Source: Eledone cirrhosa
Taxonomy: Eukaryota; Mollusca; Cephalopoda; Octopoda; Eledonidae
NCBI GenBank assembly: GCA_964016885.1
Contig: OZ024740.1
Span: forward strand, 7,770,450 to 7,834,449
DNA: 64,000 nt
Direction of reading: 5' to 3'
In this document: positions 14,404-28,988 of the stretch, one piece after another
How the letters are laid out: every line of letters begins with the position of its first letter
How positions within the stretch are numbered: position 1 is the first letter of the stretch
The notes under the pieces: generated by a model
The model's input: only the letters and a program-made list of their open reading frames with translations
What the model was told of the DNA's origin: nothing
Databases searched by the model: none
Program-made: the position numbers and the translations under genes

Positions 14404-15555
14404 ATGTTAATTTCGATTGGTATATCAGTTTTGATTAGTATGTCAGTTTCTATTGGTATATCAGTTTCGATTGGTATATCAGTTTCGACTGGTATATCAG
14501 TTTCGATTGGTATATCAGTTTCGATTGGTATATCAGTTTCGACTGGTATGTCAGTTTCGATTGGTATATCAGGTTCGATTGGTATATCAATTGTGATTGG
14601 TATATCAGTTTCGATTGGTATATCAGTTTCCATCAGTATGTCAGTTTCTATTGGTATATCAGTTTCGATTGGTATATCAGTTTCAAATTGTATGTCAGTT
14701 TCTATTGGTATATCAGTTCCTGTTGGGATGTCAGTTTCGATTGGTATATCAGTTTCGATTGGTATATCAGATCCTATTGCTATATCAGTTTCTATTGGTA
14801 TGTCAGTTTCGATTATTATATCAGTGAATATTGGTATGTCAGTTTCGATTGGTATGTCAATTTCGATTGGTATATCAGTTTCTATTGGTATGTCAGTTTC
14901 TATTGGTAAATCAGCTTTGATTGGTATATCAGTTTAGATTAGTATGTCAGTTTCTATTGGTATGTCAGTTTTGGTCAGTATATCAGTTTCTATTGGTATG
15001 TCAGTTTCGATTGCTATGTCAGTTTCAATTGGTATATCAGTTTCGATTGGTATGTCAGTTTCGATTAGTATATCAGTTTCTATTGGTATGTCAGTTTGGA
15101 TTGGTATGTCAGTCTGGATTGGTATATCAGTTTCGATTGTTATATCAGTTTCGATTGGTATGTAAGTTTCTATTGGTATATCAGTGTCTATTGGTATGTC
15201 AGTTCCGATTGGTATGTCAGTTTCGATTGTTATGTCAATTTCGATTGGTATAACTGTTTCGATTAGTATGTCCGTTTCTATTGGTATATCAGTTTCGATT
15301 GTTATATATGTTTCGATTGGTATGTCAATTTCTATTGGTAGATCAGTTTTGATTGGTATGTTAGTTACTATTGGTATATCAGTTTCGATTAGTATATCAG
15401 TTTCTATTGGTATGTCAGTTTCGATTCGTATGTTAGTCCTCGATTTGTATGTCAGTTTCTATTGGTATATCTGTTTCGATGGGTATGTCACTTTCGATTG
15501 GTATATCAGTTTCTATTGGTATATCAGCTTCGATTGGTATATCCGTTTAGATTAG
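14404..15555. repeat. 1,152-bp higher-order block, copy 3 of 3
   Basis: Equal-length match to 124-1275 and 10712-11863. Small private differences are visible, such as CAGTGTCTATTGG at about 15182 where the other copies have CAGTTTCTATTGG. Confidence 0.85.
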
Positions 15556-16913
15556 TATGTCAGTTTCTATTGTTATGTCAGTTTCGATTGGTATGTCAGT
15601 TTTTATTGGTATATCAGTTTCGATTGGCAAAGCAATTCCGATTGGTATATCAGTTTCGATTGGTATGTCAGTTTCCATTTGTATATCAGTTTCGATTGGT
15701 ATGTCAGTTTCGATTGGTATATCTGTTTCGATTGGTATGTCAGTTTCTATTGGTATATTAGTTTCTATTGGTATGTCAGTTTCGATAGGAATGTCAGTTT
15801 CTATTGGTATATCAGTTTCGATTGGTATGTTAGTTTCGATCGTTATGTCAGTTTCGATTGGTATATCAGTTTCTATTGGTATGACAGTTTCGATTGGTAT
15901 ATCAGTTTCGATTGGTATGTCAGTTTCGATTGTTATGTCAGTTTCGATTGGTATGTCAGTTTCGTTTAGTATGTAAGTTTTCATTGGTATGTTAATTTCG
16001 ATTGGTATATCAGTTTTGATTAGTATGTCAGTTTCTATTGGTATATCAGTTTCGATTGGTATATCAGTTTCAACTGGTATATCAGTTTCGATTGGTATAT
16101 CAGTTTCGACTGGTATGTCAGTTTCGATTGGTATATCAGGTTCGATTGGTATATCAGTTTTGATTGGTATATCAGTTTCGATTGGTATATCAGTTTCCAT
16201 TAGTATGTCAGTTTCTATTGGTATATCAGTTTCGATTGGTATATCAGTTTCAATTTGTATGTCAGTTTCTATTGGTATATCAGTTCCTGTGGGATGTCAG
16301 TTTTGATTGGTATATCAGTTTCGATTGGTATATCAGATCCTATTGCTATATCAGTTTCTATTGGTATGTCTGTTTCGATTGGTATGTAAGTGTCGATTGG
16401 TATGTCAGTTTCGATTGGTATGTCAGTTTCGATTGGTATATCAGTTTCTATTGATATATCAGTTTAGATTGGTATGTCAGTTTCGATTCGTATGTCAGTT
16501 TCGATTGGTATATCAGTTTCGATTGGTATGTCAGTTTCTATTGGTATATTAGTTTCTATTGGTATGTCAGTTTCGATAGGTATGTCAGTTTCTATTGGTA
16601 TATCAGTTTCGATTGGTATGTTAGTTTCGATCGTTATGTCAGTTTCGATTGGTATATCAGTTTCTATTGGTATGACAGTTTCGATTGGTATATCAGTTTC
16701 GATTGGTATGTCAGTTTCGATTGCTATGTCAGTTTCGATTGGTATGTCAGTTTCGTTTAGTATGTAAGTTTCCATTGGTATGTTAATTTCGATTGGTATA
16801 TCAGTTTTGATTAGTATGTCAGTTTCTATTGGTATATCAGTTTCGATTGGTATATCAGTTTCGTCTGGTATATCAGTTTCGATTGGTATATCAGTTTCGA
16901 TTGGTATATCCGT

Positions 16914-17988
16914 TTAGATTAGTATGTCCGTTTCTATTGGTATGTCAGTTTCGGTCAGTATAACAGTTTCTATTGGTATGTCAGTTTCTATTGGTATATC
17001 AGTTTCGATTGGCAAAGCAATTCCGATTGGTATATCAGTTTCGATTGGTATGTCTGTTTCCATTGGTATATCAGTTTCGATTGGTATGTCAGTTTCGATT
17101 GGTATATCAGTTTCGATTGGTATGTCAGTTTCTATTGGTATATTAGTTTCTATTGGTATGTCAGTTTCGATAGGTATGTCAGTTTCTATTGGTATATCAG
17201 TTTCGATTGGTATGTTAGTTTCGATCCTTATGTCAGTTTCAATTGGTATATCAGTTTCTATTGGTATGACAGTTTCGATTGGTATATCAGTTTCGATTGG
17301 TATGTCAGTTTCGATTGTTATGTCAGTTTCGATTGGTATGTCAGTTTCGTTTAGTATGTAAGTTTCCATTGGTATGTCAGTTTTGGTCAGTATATCAGTT
17401 TCTATTGGTATGTCAGTTTCGATTGCTATGTCAGTTTCAATTGGTATATCAGTTTCGATTGGTATGTCAGTTTCGATTAGTATATCAGTTTCTATTGGTA
17501 TGTCAGTTTGGATTGGTATGTCAGTCTGGATTGGTATATCAGTTTCGATTGTTATATCAGTTTCGATTGGTATGTAAGTTTCTATTGGTATATCAGTTTC
17601 TATTGGTATGTCAGTTCCGATTGGTATGTCAGTTTCGATTGTTATGTCAATTTCGATTGGTATAACTGTTTCGATTAGTATGTCCGTTTCTATTGGTATA
17701 TCAGTTTCGATTGTTATATATGTTTCGATTGGTATGTCAATTTCTATTTGTAGATCAGTTTTAATTGGTATGTTAGTTACTATTGGTATATCAGTTTCGA
17801 TTAGTATATCAGTTTCTATTGGTATGTCAGTTTCGATTCGTATGTTAGTCCTCGATTTGTATGTCAGTTTCTATTGGTATATCTGTTTCGATGGGTATGT
17901 CACTTTCGATTGGTATATCAGTTTCTATTGGTATATCAGCTTCGATTGGTATATCCGTTTAGATTAGTATGTCAGTTTCTATTGGTAT
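16914..17988. repeat. About 1.07-kb block repeated at offset 4,033, copy 2
   Basis: Match to 12881-13955. Past about 17988 the copies differ by inserted whole units ahead of the GGCAAAGC marker at 18092. Confidence 0.8.
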
Positions 17989-20900
17989 GTCAGTTTCTAT
18001 TGGTATGTCAGTTTCTATTGGTATAACAGTTTCTATTTGTATGTCAGTTTCGATTGGTATGTCAGTTTCTATTGGTATATCAGTTTCGATTGGCAAAGCA
18101 ATTCCGATTGGTATATCAGTTTCGATTGGTATGTCAGTTTCCATTTGTATATCAGTTTCGATTGGTATGTCAGTTTCGATTGGTATATCAGTTTCGATTG
18201 GTATGTCAGTTTCTATTGGTATATTAGTTTCTATTGGTATGTCAGTTTCGATAGGAATGTCAGTTTCTATTGGTATATCAGTTTCAATTGGTATGTTAGT
18301 TTCGATCGTTATGTCAGTTTCGATTGGTATATCAGTTTTGATTAGTATGTCAGTTTCTATTGGTATATCAGTTTCGATTGGTATATCAGTTTCAACTGGT
18401 ATATCAGTTTCGATTGGTATATCAGTTTCGATTGGCATATCAGTTTCGACTGGTATGTCAGTATCGATTGGTATATCAGGTTCGATTGGTATATCAGTTT
18501 TGATTGGTATATCAGTTTCGATTGGTATATCAGTTTCCATTAGTATGTCAGTTTCTATTGGTATATCAGTTTCGATTGGTATATCAGTTTCAATTTGTAT
18601 GTCAGTTTCTATTGGTATATCAGTTCCTGTTGGGATGTCAGTTTTGATTGGTATATCAGTTTCGATTGGTATATCAGATCCTATTGCTATATCAGTTTCT
18701 ATTGGTATGTCTGTTTCGATTGGTATGTAAGTGTCGATTGGTATGTCAGTTTCGATTGGTATGTCAGTTTCGATTGGTATATCAGTTTCTATTGATATAT
18801 CAGTTTAGATTGGTATGTCAGTTTCGATTCGTATGTCAGTTTCGATTGGTATATCAGTTTCGATTGGTATGTCAGTTTCTATTGGTATATTAGTTTCTAT
18901 TGGTATGTCAGTTTCGATAGGTCTGTCAGTTTCTATTGGTATATCAGTTTCGATTGGTATGTTAGTTTCGATCGTTATGTCAGTTTCGATTGGTATATCA
19001 GTTTCTATTGGTATGACAGTTTCGATTGGTATATCAGTTTCGATTGGTATGTCAGTTTCGATTGTTATGTCAGTTTCGATTGGTATGTCAGTTTCGTTTA
19101 GTATGTAAGTTTCCATTGGTATGTTAATTTCGATTGGTATATCAGTTTTGATTAGTATGTCAGTTTCTATTGGTATATCAGTTTCGATTGGTATATCAGT
19201 TTCGACTGGTATATCAGTTTCGATTGGTATATCAGTTTCGATTGGTATATCCGTTTAGATTAGTATGTCAGTTTCTATTGGTATGTCAGTTTCGATCAGT
19301 ATAACAGTTTCTATTGGTATGTCAGTTTCTATTGGTATATCAGTTTCGATTGGCAAAGCAATTCCGATTGGTATATCAGTTTCGATTGGTATGTCAGTTT
19401 CCATTGGTATATCAGTTTCGATTGGTATGTCAGTTTCGATTGGTATATCAGTTTCGATTGGTATGTCAGTTTCTATTGGTATATTAGTTTCTATTGGTAT
19501 GTCAGTTTCGATAGGTATGTCAGTTTCTATTGGTATATCAGTTTCGATTGGTATGTTAGTTTCGATCCTTATGTCAGTTTCAATTGGTATATCAGTTTCT
19601 ATTGGTATGACAGTTTCGATTGGTATATCAGTTTCGATTGGTATGTCAGTTTCGATTGTTATGTCAGTTTCGATTGGTATGTCAGTTTCGTTTAGTATGT
19701 AAGTTTCCATTGGTATGTTAATTTCGATTGGTATGTCAGTTTTGATTAGTATGTCAGTTTCTATTGGTATATCAGTTTCGATTGGTATATCAGTTTCGAC
19801 TGGTATATCAGTTTCGAGTGGTATATCAGTTTCGATTGCTATATCAGTTTCGACTGGTATGTCAGTTTCGATTGGTATATCAGTTTCGATTGGTATATCA
19901 GTTTCCATTAGTATGTCAGTTTCTATCGGTATATCAGTTCCTGTTGGGATGTCAGTTTCGATTGGTATATCACTTTCGATTGGTATATCAGATCCTATTG
20001 CTATATCAGTTTCTATTGGTATGTCTGTTTCGATTGGTATGTAAGTGTCGATTGGTATGTCAGTTTCGATTGTTATATCAGTTTCTATTGATATATCAGT
20101 TTAGATTGGTATGTCAGTTACGATTCGTATGTCAGTTTCGATTGGTATATCAGTTTCGATTGGTATGTCAGTTTCTATTGGTATATTAGTTTCTATTGGT
20201 ATGTCAGTTTCGATAGGTATGTTAATTTCGATTGGTATATCAGTTTTGATTAGTATGTCAGTTTCTATTAGTATATCAGTTTCGATTGGTATATCAGTTT
20301 CGACTGGTATATCAGTTTCGATTGGTATATCAGTTTCGATTGGTATATCAGTTTCGACTGGTATGTCAGTTTCGATTGGTATATCAGGTTCGATTGGTAT
20401 ATCAATTGTGATTGGTATATCAGTTTCGATTGGTATATCAGTTTCCATCAGTATGTCAGTTTCTATTGGTATATCAGTTTCGATTGGTATATCAGTTTCA
20501 ATTTGTATGTCAGTTTCTATTGGTATATCAGTTCCTGTTGGGATGTCAGTTTCGATTGGTATATCAGTTTCGATTGGTATGTCAGTTTCGATTATTATAT
20601 CAGTGAATATTGGTATGTCAGTTTCGATTGGTATGTCAATTTCGATTGGTATATCAGTTTCTATTGGTATGTCAGTTTCTATTGGTAAATCAGCTTTGAT
20701 TGGTATATCAGTTTAGATTAGTATGTCAGTTTCTATTGGTATGTCAGTTTTGGTCAGTATATCAGTTTCTATTGGTATGTCAGTTTCGATTGCTATGTCA
20801 GTTTCAATTGGTATATCAGTTTCGATTGGTATATCAGTTTAGATTAGTATGTCAGTTTCGATTGGTATGTCAGTTTCGATTAGTATGTCAGTTTCTATTG

Positions 20901-23840
20901 GTATATCAGTTTCGATTGATATATCAGTTTCGATTAGTATGTCAGTTTCTAATGGTATGTCAGTTTCGATTAGTATATCAGTTTCTATTGGTATGTCAGT
21001 TTGGATTGGTATGTCAGTCTGGATTGGTATATCAGTTTCGATTGTTATATCAGTTTCGATTGGTATGTAAGTTTCTATTGGTATATCAGTTTCTATTGGT
21101 ATGTCAGTTTCGATTGGTATGTCAGTTTCGATTGTTATGTCAATTTCGATTGGTATATCTGTTTCGATTAGTATGTCCGTTTCTATTGGTATATCAGTTT
21201 CGATTGTTATATATGTTTCGATTGGTATGTCAATTTCTATTGGTAGATCAGTTTTGATTGGTATGTTAGTTACTATTGGTATATCAGTTTCGATTAGTAT
21301 ATCAGTTTCTATTGGTATGTCAGTTTCGATAGGTATGTTAGTCCTCGATTTGTATGTCAGTTTCTATTGGTATATCTGTTTCGATGGGTATGTCAGTTTC
21401 GATTGGTATGTCAGTTTCTATTGGTATATCAGCTTCGATTGGTATATCCGTTTAGATTAGTATGTCAGTTTCTATTGGTATGTCAGTTTCGGTCAGTATA
21501 ACAGTTTCTATTGGTATGTCAGTTTCGATTGTTATGTCAGTTTCTATTGGTATATCAGTTTCGATTGGCAAAGCAATTCCGATTGGTATATCAGTTTCTA
21601 TTGGTATGACAGTTTCGATTGGTATATCAGTTTCGATTGGTATGTCAGTTTCGATTGTTATGTCAGTTTCGATTGGTATGTCAGTTTCGTTTAGTATGTA
21701 AGTTTCCATTGGTATGTTAATTTCGATGGGTATATCAGTTTTGATTAGTATGTCAGTTTCTATTGGTATATCAGTTTCGATTGGTATATCAGTTTCGACT
21801 GGTATGTCAGTTTCGATTGGTATATCAGGTTCGATTGGTATATCAGTTTTGATTGGTATATCAGTTTCGATTGGTATATCAGTTTCCATTAGTATGTCAG
21901 TTTCTATTGGTATATCAGTTTCGATTGGTATATCAGTTTCAATTTGTATGTCAGTTTCTATTGGTATATCTGTTCCTGCTGGGATGTCAGTTTCGATTGG
22001 TATATCAGTTTCGATTGGTATATCAGATCCTATTGCTATATCAGTTTCTATTGGTATGTCTGTTTCGATTGGTATGTAAGTGTCGATTGGTATGTTAGTT
22101 TCGATTGGTATGTCAGTTTCGATTGGTATATCAGTTTCTATTGATATATCAGTTTAGATTGGTATGTCAGTTTCGATTCGTATGTCAGTTTCGATTGGTT
22201 TATCAGTTTCGATTGGTATGTCAGTTTAGATTAGTATGTCAGTTTCTATTGGTATGTCAGTTTTGGTCAGTATATCAGTTTCTATTGGTATGTCAGTTTC
22301 GATTGCTATGTCAGTTTCAATTGGTATATCAGTTTCGATTGGTATATCAGTTTAGATTAGTATGTCAGTTTCGATTGGTATGTCAGCTTCGATTAGTATG
22401 TCAGTTTCTATTGGTATATCAGTTTCGATTGATATATCAGTTTCGATTAGTATGTCAGTTTCTAATGGTATGTCACTTTCGATTAGTATATCAGTTTCTA
22501 TTGGTATGTCAGTTTGGATTGGTATGTCAGTCTGGATTGGTATATCAGTTTCGATTGTTATATCAGTTTCGATTGGTATGTAAGTTTCTATTGGTATATC
22601 AGTTTCTATTGGTATGTCAGTTTCGATTGGTATGTCAGTTTCAATTGTTATGTCAATTTCGATTGGTATAACTGTTTCGATTAGTATGTCCGTTTCTATT
22701 GGTATATCAGTTTCGATTGGTATATCAGTTTAGATTAGTATGTCAGTTTCGATTGGTATGTCAGTTTCGATTAGTATGTCAGTTTCTATTGGTATATCAG
22801 TTTCGATTGGTATATCAGTTTCTATTGGTATGTCAGTTTCGATAGGTATGTTAGTCCTCGATTTGTATGTCAGTTTCTATTGGTATATCTGTTTCGATGG
22901 GTATGTCAGTTTCGATTGGTATATCAGTTTCTATTGGTATATCAGTTTCGATTGGTATATCCGTTTAGATTAGTATGTCAGTTTCTATTGGTATGTCAGT
23001 TTCGGTCAGTATAACAGTTTCTATTGGTATGTCAGTTTCGATTGGTATGTCAGTTTCTATTGGTATATCAGTTTCGATTGGCAAAGCAATTCCGATTGGT
23101 ATATCAGTTTCGATTGGTATGTCAGTTTCCATTGGTATATCAGTTTCGATTGGTATGTCAGTTTCGATTGGTATATCAGTTTCGATTGGTATGTCAGTTT
23201 CTATTGGTATATTAGTTTCTATTGGTATGTCAGTTTCGATAGGAATGTCAGTTTCTATTGGTATATCAGTTTCGATCGTTATGTCAGTTTCGATTGGTAT
23301 ATCAGTTTTTATTGGTATGACAGTTTCGATTGGTATATCAGTTTCGATTGGTATGTCAGTTTCGATTGTTATGTCAGTTTCGATTGGTATGTCAGTTTCG
23401 TTTAGTATGTAAGTTTCCATTGGTATGTTAATTTCGATTGGTATATCAGTTTTGATTAGTATGTCAGTTTCTATTGGTATATCAGTTTCGATTGGTATAT
23501 CAGTTTCAACTGGTATATCAGTTTCGATTGGTATATCAGTTTCGATTGGTATATCAGTTTCGACTGGTATGTCAGTTTCGATTGGTATATCAGGTTCGAT
23601 TGGTATATCAGTTTTGATTGGTATATCAGTTTCGATTGGTATATCAGTTTTCATTAGTATGTCAGTTTCTATTGGTATATCAGTTTCGATTGGTATATCA
23701 GTTTCAATTTGTATGTCAGTTTCTATTGGTATATCAGTTCCTGTTGGGATGTCAGTTTTGATTGGTATATCAGTTTCAATTGGTATATCAGATCCTATTG
23801 CTATATCAGTTTCTATTGGTATGTCAGTTTCGATTGGTAT

Positions 23841-26800
23841 GTCAGTTTAGATTGGTATATCAGTTTCGATTGGTATGTCAGTTTCGATTAGTATAGCAGT
23901 TTCTATTGGTATGTCAGTTTCGATTGGTATGTCACATTCTATTGGTATATCAGTTTTGATTGGTATATCAGTTTCGATTGGTATGTCAGTTTTGACTGGT
24001 ATATCAGTTTCGATTAGATTGTCAGTTTTGATTGGTATCTCAGTTTCGATTGGTATATCAGTTTCGATTGGTATGTCACATTCTACTGGTATATCAGTTT
24101 TGATTAGTATATCAGTTTCGATTGGTATGTCAGTTTTGACTGGTATATCAGTTTCGATTAGATTGTCAGTTTTGATTGGTATCTCAGTTTCGATTGGTAT
24201 ATCAGTTTCGATTTGTATATCAGTTTCTATTCCTATATCAGTTTCTGTTTGTATGTCAGTTTCGATTTGTATGTCAGTTTCTATTGGTATATCAGTTTCA
24301 ATTGGTACGTCAGTTTCGATTAATATATCAGTTCCCATAGGTATGTCAGTTTCTATTGGTATATCAGTTTTGATTGGTATATCAGTTTCGATTGGTATGT
24401 CAGTTTCGTTTATTATATCAGTTAATATTGGTATGTCAGTTTCGATTGGAATGTCAGTTTCGATTGGTATGTCAGTTTCTATTGGTATATCTGTTTCGAT
24501 TGATATGTCTGTTTCGATTAGTATATCAGTTTCTATAGGTATGTCAGTTTCTATTGGTATATCAGTTTGGATTGTATTGTCAGTTTCGATTGGTATATCA
24601 GTTTCGATTGTTATATCAGTTTCGATTTGTATATCAGTTTCGATTGGTATGTCAGTTTTGATTGGTATATCAGTTTCGATTAGTACGTCAGTTTCGATTG
24701 GTATGTGTTTTTCGATTGCTATATCAGTCTCGATTGGTATGTCAGTTTTGATTGGTATGTTAGCTTCGATTGGTATGTCAGTTTCTATTCCTATATCAGT
24801 TTCTGTTGGTATGTCAGTTTCGATTGGTATGTCAGTTTCTATTGGTATATCAGTTTCGATTGGTATGTCAGTTTCTATTGGTATGTCACTTTCGATTTTT
24901 TAATCAGTTACTATTGGTATGTCTGTTTCGATTGGAATGTCAGTTTCGATTGGTATGTCAGTTTCTATTGGTATACGTGTTTCGATTGGTATTTCAGCTT
25001 CGATTAGCATATCAGTTTCTATAGGTATGTTAGTTTCGATTGATATATCAGTTTCGATTAGTATGTCAGTTTCTAATGGTATGTCAGTTTCGATTAGTAT
25101 ATTAGTTTCTTTTCGTATGTCAGTTTCGATTGGTATGTCAGTTTCGATTGATATATCAGCTTCGATTGGTATATCAGTTTCGATTGGTATTTCAGTTGCA
25201 ATTGGCATGTCAGATTCCATTGGTTTATCAGTTTTGATTGGTATATCAGTTTCGATTGGTATATCAGTTTCGATTGGTATTTCAGTTTCTAATGGTATAT
25301 CAGTTTCTATAGGTATGTCAGTTTCTATTGGTATATCAATTTCTGTTGGTATATCAGTTTCGATTGGTATGTCAGTTTCTATTGGTTTGTCAGTTTCGAT
25401 TATTATATCAGTTACTATTGGTATGTCAGTTTCGATTGGTATATCAGTTTCTATTGGTATGACAGTTTCGATTGGTATATCAGTTTCGATTGGTATGTCA
25501 GTTTCGATTGGTATGTCAGTTTCGATTGGTATATCAGTTTTGATTGGTATATCAGTTTCGATTGGTATATCAGTTTCGATTGGTACGTCAGTTTCGATTG
25601 GTATATCTGTTTCGATTGGTATGTCAGTTTCGATTAGTATATCAGTTTCTATCGGTATGTCAGTTTCGATTGGTATGTCAGTTTCTATTGGTATATCAGT
25701 TTTGATTGGTATATCAGTTTCGATTGGTATATCAGTTTCGATTGTCATGTCAGTTTCGATTGGTATATCAGTTTCTATTGGTATGACAGTTTTGATTGGT
25801 ATATCAGATTCTATTGGTATATCAGTTTTGATTGTTATGTCAGTTTCGATTGGTATATCAGTTTCGACTGGTATGTCAGTTTCTATTGGTATGCCAGTTT
25901 CGATTATTAAATCAGTTACTATTGGTATGTCAGTTTCGATTGGAATGTCAGTTTCGATTGGTATGTCTGTTTCTATTGGTATATCTGTTTCGATTGGTAT
26001 GTCAGCTTCGATTTGTATGTCAGATTCGATTGGTATATCAGTTTCGATTGGTATATCAGTTTCGATTGTTATTTTAGTTTCGATTGGTATGTCAGTTTCT
26101 ATTGGTATATTAGTTTCTATTGGTATGTCAGTTTCGATTGGTATGTCAGTTCCGATTGGTATGTCAATTTCGATTGGTATATCAGTTTCGATTGGTATGG
26201 CAGTTTCTATTGGTATATCAGTTTCTATTCGTATGTCAGTTTCGATAGGTATGTCAGTTTCTATTGGTATTATCAGTTTCGATTGGTATGTCAGTTTCGA
26301 TTAGTATATCAGTTTCTATTGGTATGTCAGTTTCGATTGGTATGTCAGATTCTATTGGTATATCAGTTTGTATTGGTATATCAGTTACGATTGGTATATC
26401 AGTTTCTATTGGTATGTCAGTTTCTATTGGTATATCAGTTTCTACTCTTATGTCAGTTTCGATAGGTATGTCAGTTTCTATTGGTATATCAGTTTCGATT
26501 GGTATGTCAGTTTCGATTAGTATATCAGTTTCTATTGGTATATCAGTTTCTATTGGTATGTCAGTTTCTATTGGTATATCAGTTTCGATTGGTATATCAG
26601 TTTCGATATATATATACGTTTCGATTGGTATGTCCGGTTTGAATGGTATAACAGTTTCTATTGCTATATCAGTTTCTGTTGGATTGTCAGTATCGATTGG
26701 TATGTCAGTTTCTATTGGTATATCAGTTTCGATTGGTATGTCAGTTTCTATTGGTATGTCAGTATTGATTATTATATCAGTTAATATTTGTATGTCAATT

Positions 26801-27693
26801 TCGATTGGAATGTCAGTTTTGATTGGTTTGTCAGTTTCTATTGGTATATCTGTTTCGATTGGTATGTCAGTTTCGATTAGTATGTCCGTTTCTATTGGTA
26901 TATCAGTTTCGATTGGTATATCAGTTTCGATTGGTATGTCAGTTTCGATTGGTATATCAGTTTCTATTGGTATGTCAATTTCGATAGGTATATCAGTTTC
27001 TATTGGTATATAAGTTTCGATTGGTATGTCAGTTTCTATTGGTTTGTCAGTTCTGATTATTATATCAGTGACTATTTGTATGTCAGTTTCGATTGGTATG
27101 TCAGTTTCGATTGGTATATCAGTTTCTATTGGTATGACAGTTTCGATTGGTATATCAGTTTCGATTGGTATGTCAGTTTCGATTGGTATGTCAGTTTCGA
27201 TTGGTATGTCAGTTTCGATTGGTATGTCAATTTCGATTGGTATATCAATTTTGATTAGTATGTCAGTTTCTATTGGTATGACAGTTTCGATTGATATATC
27301 AGTTTCGATTGGTATGTCAGTTTGGAATGGTATGTCAGTTTCGATTGGTATGTCAGATTCTATTGGTATATCATTTTCGATTGGTATATCAGTTTCGATT
27401 GGTATATCAGTTTCTATTGGTATATCAGTTTCTATTGGTATGTCAGTCTCGATTGGTATATCAGTTTCGATTGGTATGTCAGTTTCTATTGGTATGTCAG
27501 TTTCGATTGGTATGTCAGTTTCGTTTGGTATGTCAATTTCGATTGGTATATCAATTTTGATTAGTATGTCAGTTTCTATTGGTATATCAGTTTCGATCGG
27601 TATGTCAGTTTCGATGGGTATGTCAATTTCGATTGGTATGTCAATTTTGATTAGTATGTCAGTTTCAATTGGTATATCAGTTTCGATTGGTAT
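23841..27693. repeat. Array domain B, 3,853-bp tandem copy 1 (empty of the LINE)
   Basis: This domain has its own variant units: TATAGCAG, GTCACATTCTATTGG, GATTAGATTGTCAG, CTATTCCTATATCAG, GATTTTTTAATCAG and GGTATGTGTTTTTCG. The 19-bp and GGCAAAGC markers are both absent. The block repeats from 27694, an offset of 3,853 bp (214 x 18 + 1, the extra base being GGTATTATCAG at 26266). Collinearity is clear to about 26955. This copy also has a local 8-unit repeat (GTCACATTCT at 23931 and 24075) absent from copy 2. The site corresponding to the LINE insertion lies at 25243/25244 and is uninterrupted. Confidence 0.88.
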
Positions 27694-28988
27694 GTCAGTT
27701 TAGATTGGTATATCAGTTTCGATTGGTATGTCAGTTTCGATTAGTATAGCAGTTTCTATTGGTATGTCAGTTTCTATTGGTATGTCACATTCTATTGGTA
27801 TATCAGTTTTGATTGGTATATCAGTTTCGATTGGTATGTCAGTTTTGACTGGTATATCAGTTTCGATTAGATTGTCAGTTTTGATTGGTATCTCAGTTTC
27901 GATTGGTATATCAGTTTCGATTGGTATGTCAGTTTTGATTTGTATATCAGTTTCTATTCCTATATCAGTTTCTGTTTGTATGTCAGTTTCGATTTGTATG
28001 TCAGTTTCTATTGGTATATCAGTTTCAATTGGTACGTCAGTTTCGATTAATATATCAGTTCCCATAGGTATGTCAGTTTCTATTGGTATATCAGTTTTGA
28101 TTGGTATATCAGTTTCGATTGGTATGTCAGTTTCGTTTATTATATCAGTTAATATTGGTATGTCAGTTTCGATTGGAATGTCAGTTTCGATTGGTATGTC
28201 AGTTTCTATTGGTATATCTGTTTCGATTGATATGTCTGTTTCGATTAGTATATCAGTTTCTATAGGTATGTCAGTTTCTATTGGTATATCAGTTTGGATT
28301 GTATTGTCAGTTTCGATTGGTATATCAGTTTCGATTGTTATATCAGTTTCGATTGGTATATCAGTTTCGATTGGTATATCAGTTTCTATTGGTATGTCAG
28401 TTTTGATTGGTATATCAGTTTCGATTAGTACGTCAGTTTCGATTGGTATGTGTTTTTCGATTGCTATATCAGTTTCGATTGGTATGTCAGTTTTGATTGG
28501 TATGTTAGCTTCGATTGGTATGTCAGTTTCTATTCCTATATCAGTTTCTGTTGGTATGTCAGTTTCGATTGGTATGTCAGTTTCTATTGGTATATCAGTT
28601 TCGATTGGTATGTCAGTTTCTATTGGTATGCCACTTTCGATTTTTTAATCAGTTACTATTGGTATGTCTGTTTCGATTGGAATGTCAGTTTCGATTGGTA
28701 TGTCAGTTTCTATTGGTATACGTGTTTCGATTGGTATTTCAGCTTCGATTAGCATATCAGTTTCTATAGGTATGTTAGTTTCGATTGATATATCAGTTTC
28801 GATTAGTATGTCAGTTTCTAATGGTATGTCAGTTTCTATTAGTATATCAGTTTCTTTTCGTATGTCAGTTTCGATTGGTATGTCAGTTTCGATTGATATA
28901 TCAGCTTCGATTGGTATATCAGTTTCGATTGGTATTTCAGTTGCAATTGGCATGTCAGATTCCATTGGTTTATCAGTTTTGATTGGTA
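27694..28988. repeat. Array domain B copy 2, part left of the LINE
   Basis: Collinear with 23841-25243. The array stops at TTTTGATTGGTA, after which the LINE begins. The copy is about six units shorter than copy 1 near 27.9 kb, where the local GTCACATTCT duplication is missing. Confidence 0.88.

Larger units (their letters stand above)
1..23840. repeat. Array domain A: higher-order repeat patchwork
   Basis: This part is built from recurring multi-unit blocks. The 19-bp marker unit has its GTCCT at 1156, 4991, 7620, 9403, 11744, 13815, 15436, 17848, 21341 and 22854. The marker GGCAAAGCAATTCCG starts at 1382, 2786, 5217, 7846, 9629, 11970, 12978, 14041, 15626, 17011, 18092, 19352, 21567 and 23080. 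Other recurring variants are GTTCCTGTTGGGATG and ATCAGATCCTATTGC. Spacing between like markers runs from 1.5 to 3.8 kb, so the higher-order repeat has no fixed length. It is a mosaic produced by unequal exchange. Confidence 0.9.
1..28988. repeat. 18-bp minisatellite array, left part
   Basis: Uninterrupted head-to-tail array of an 18-bp unit, consensus TATATCAGTTTCGATTGG, all units in the same orientation. The commonest variants are A/G at position 4 (TATATCAG or TATGTCAG), CGATT or CTATT in the second half, and GG, AG or GT at the end. The + strand is T-rich and G-richer than C (consensus 8 T, 4 A, 4 G, 2 C). The array starts before base 1. It contains no unique sequence and no credible gene. 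The function is unknown. A structural role (centromeric, subtelomeric or other heterochromatin) is possible but nothing in the sequence proves it. Confidence 0.98.
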
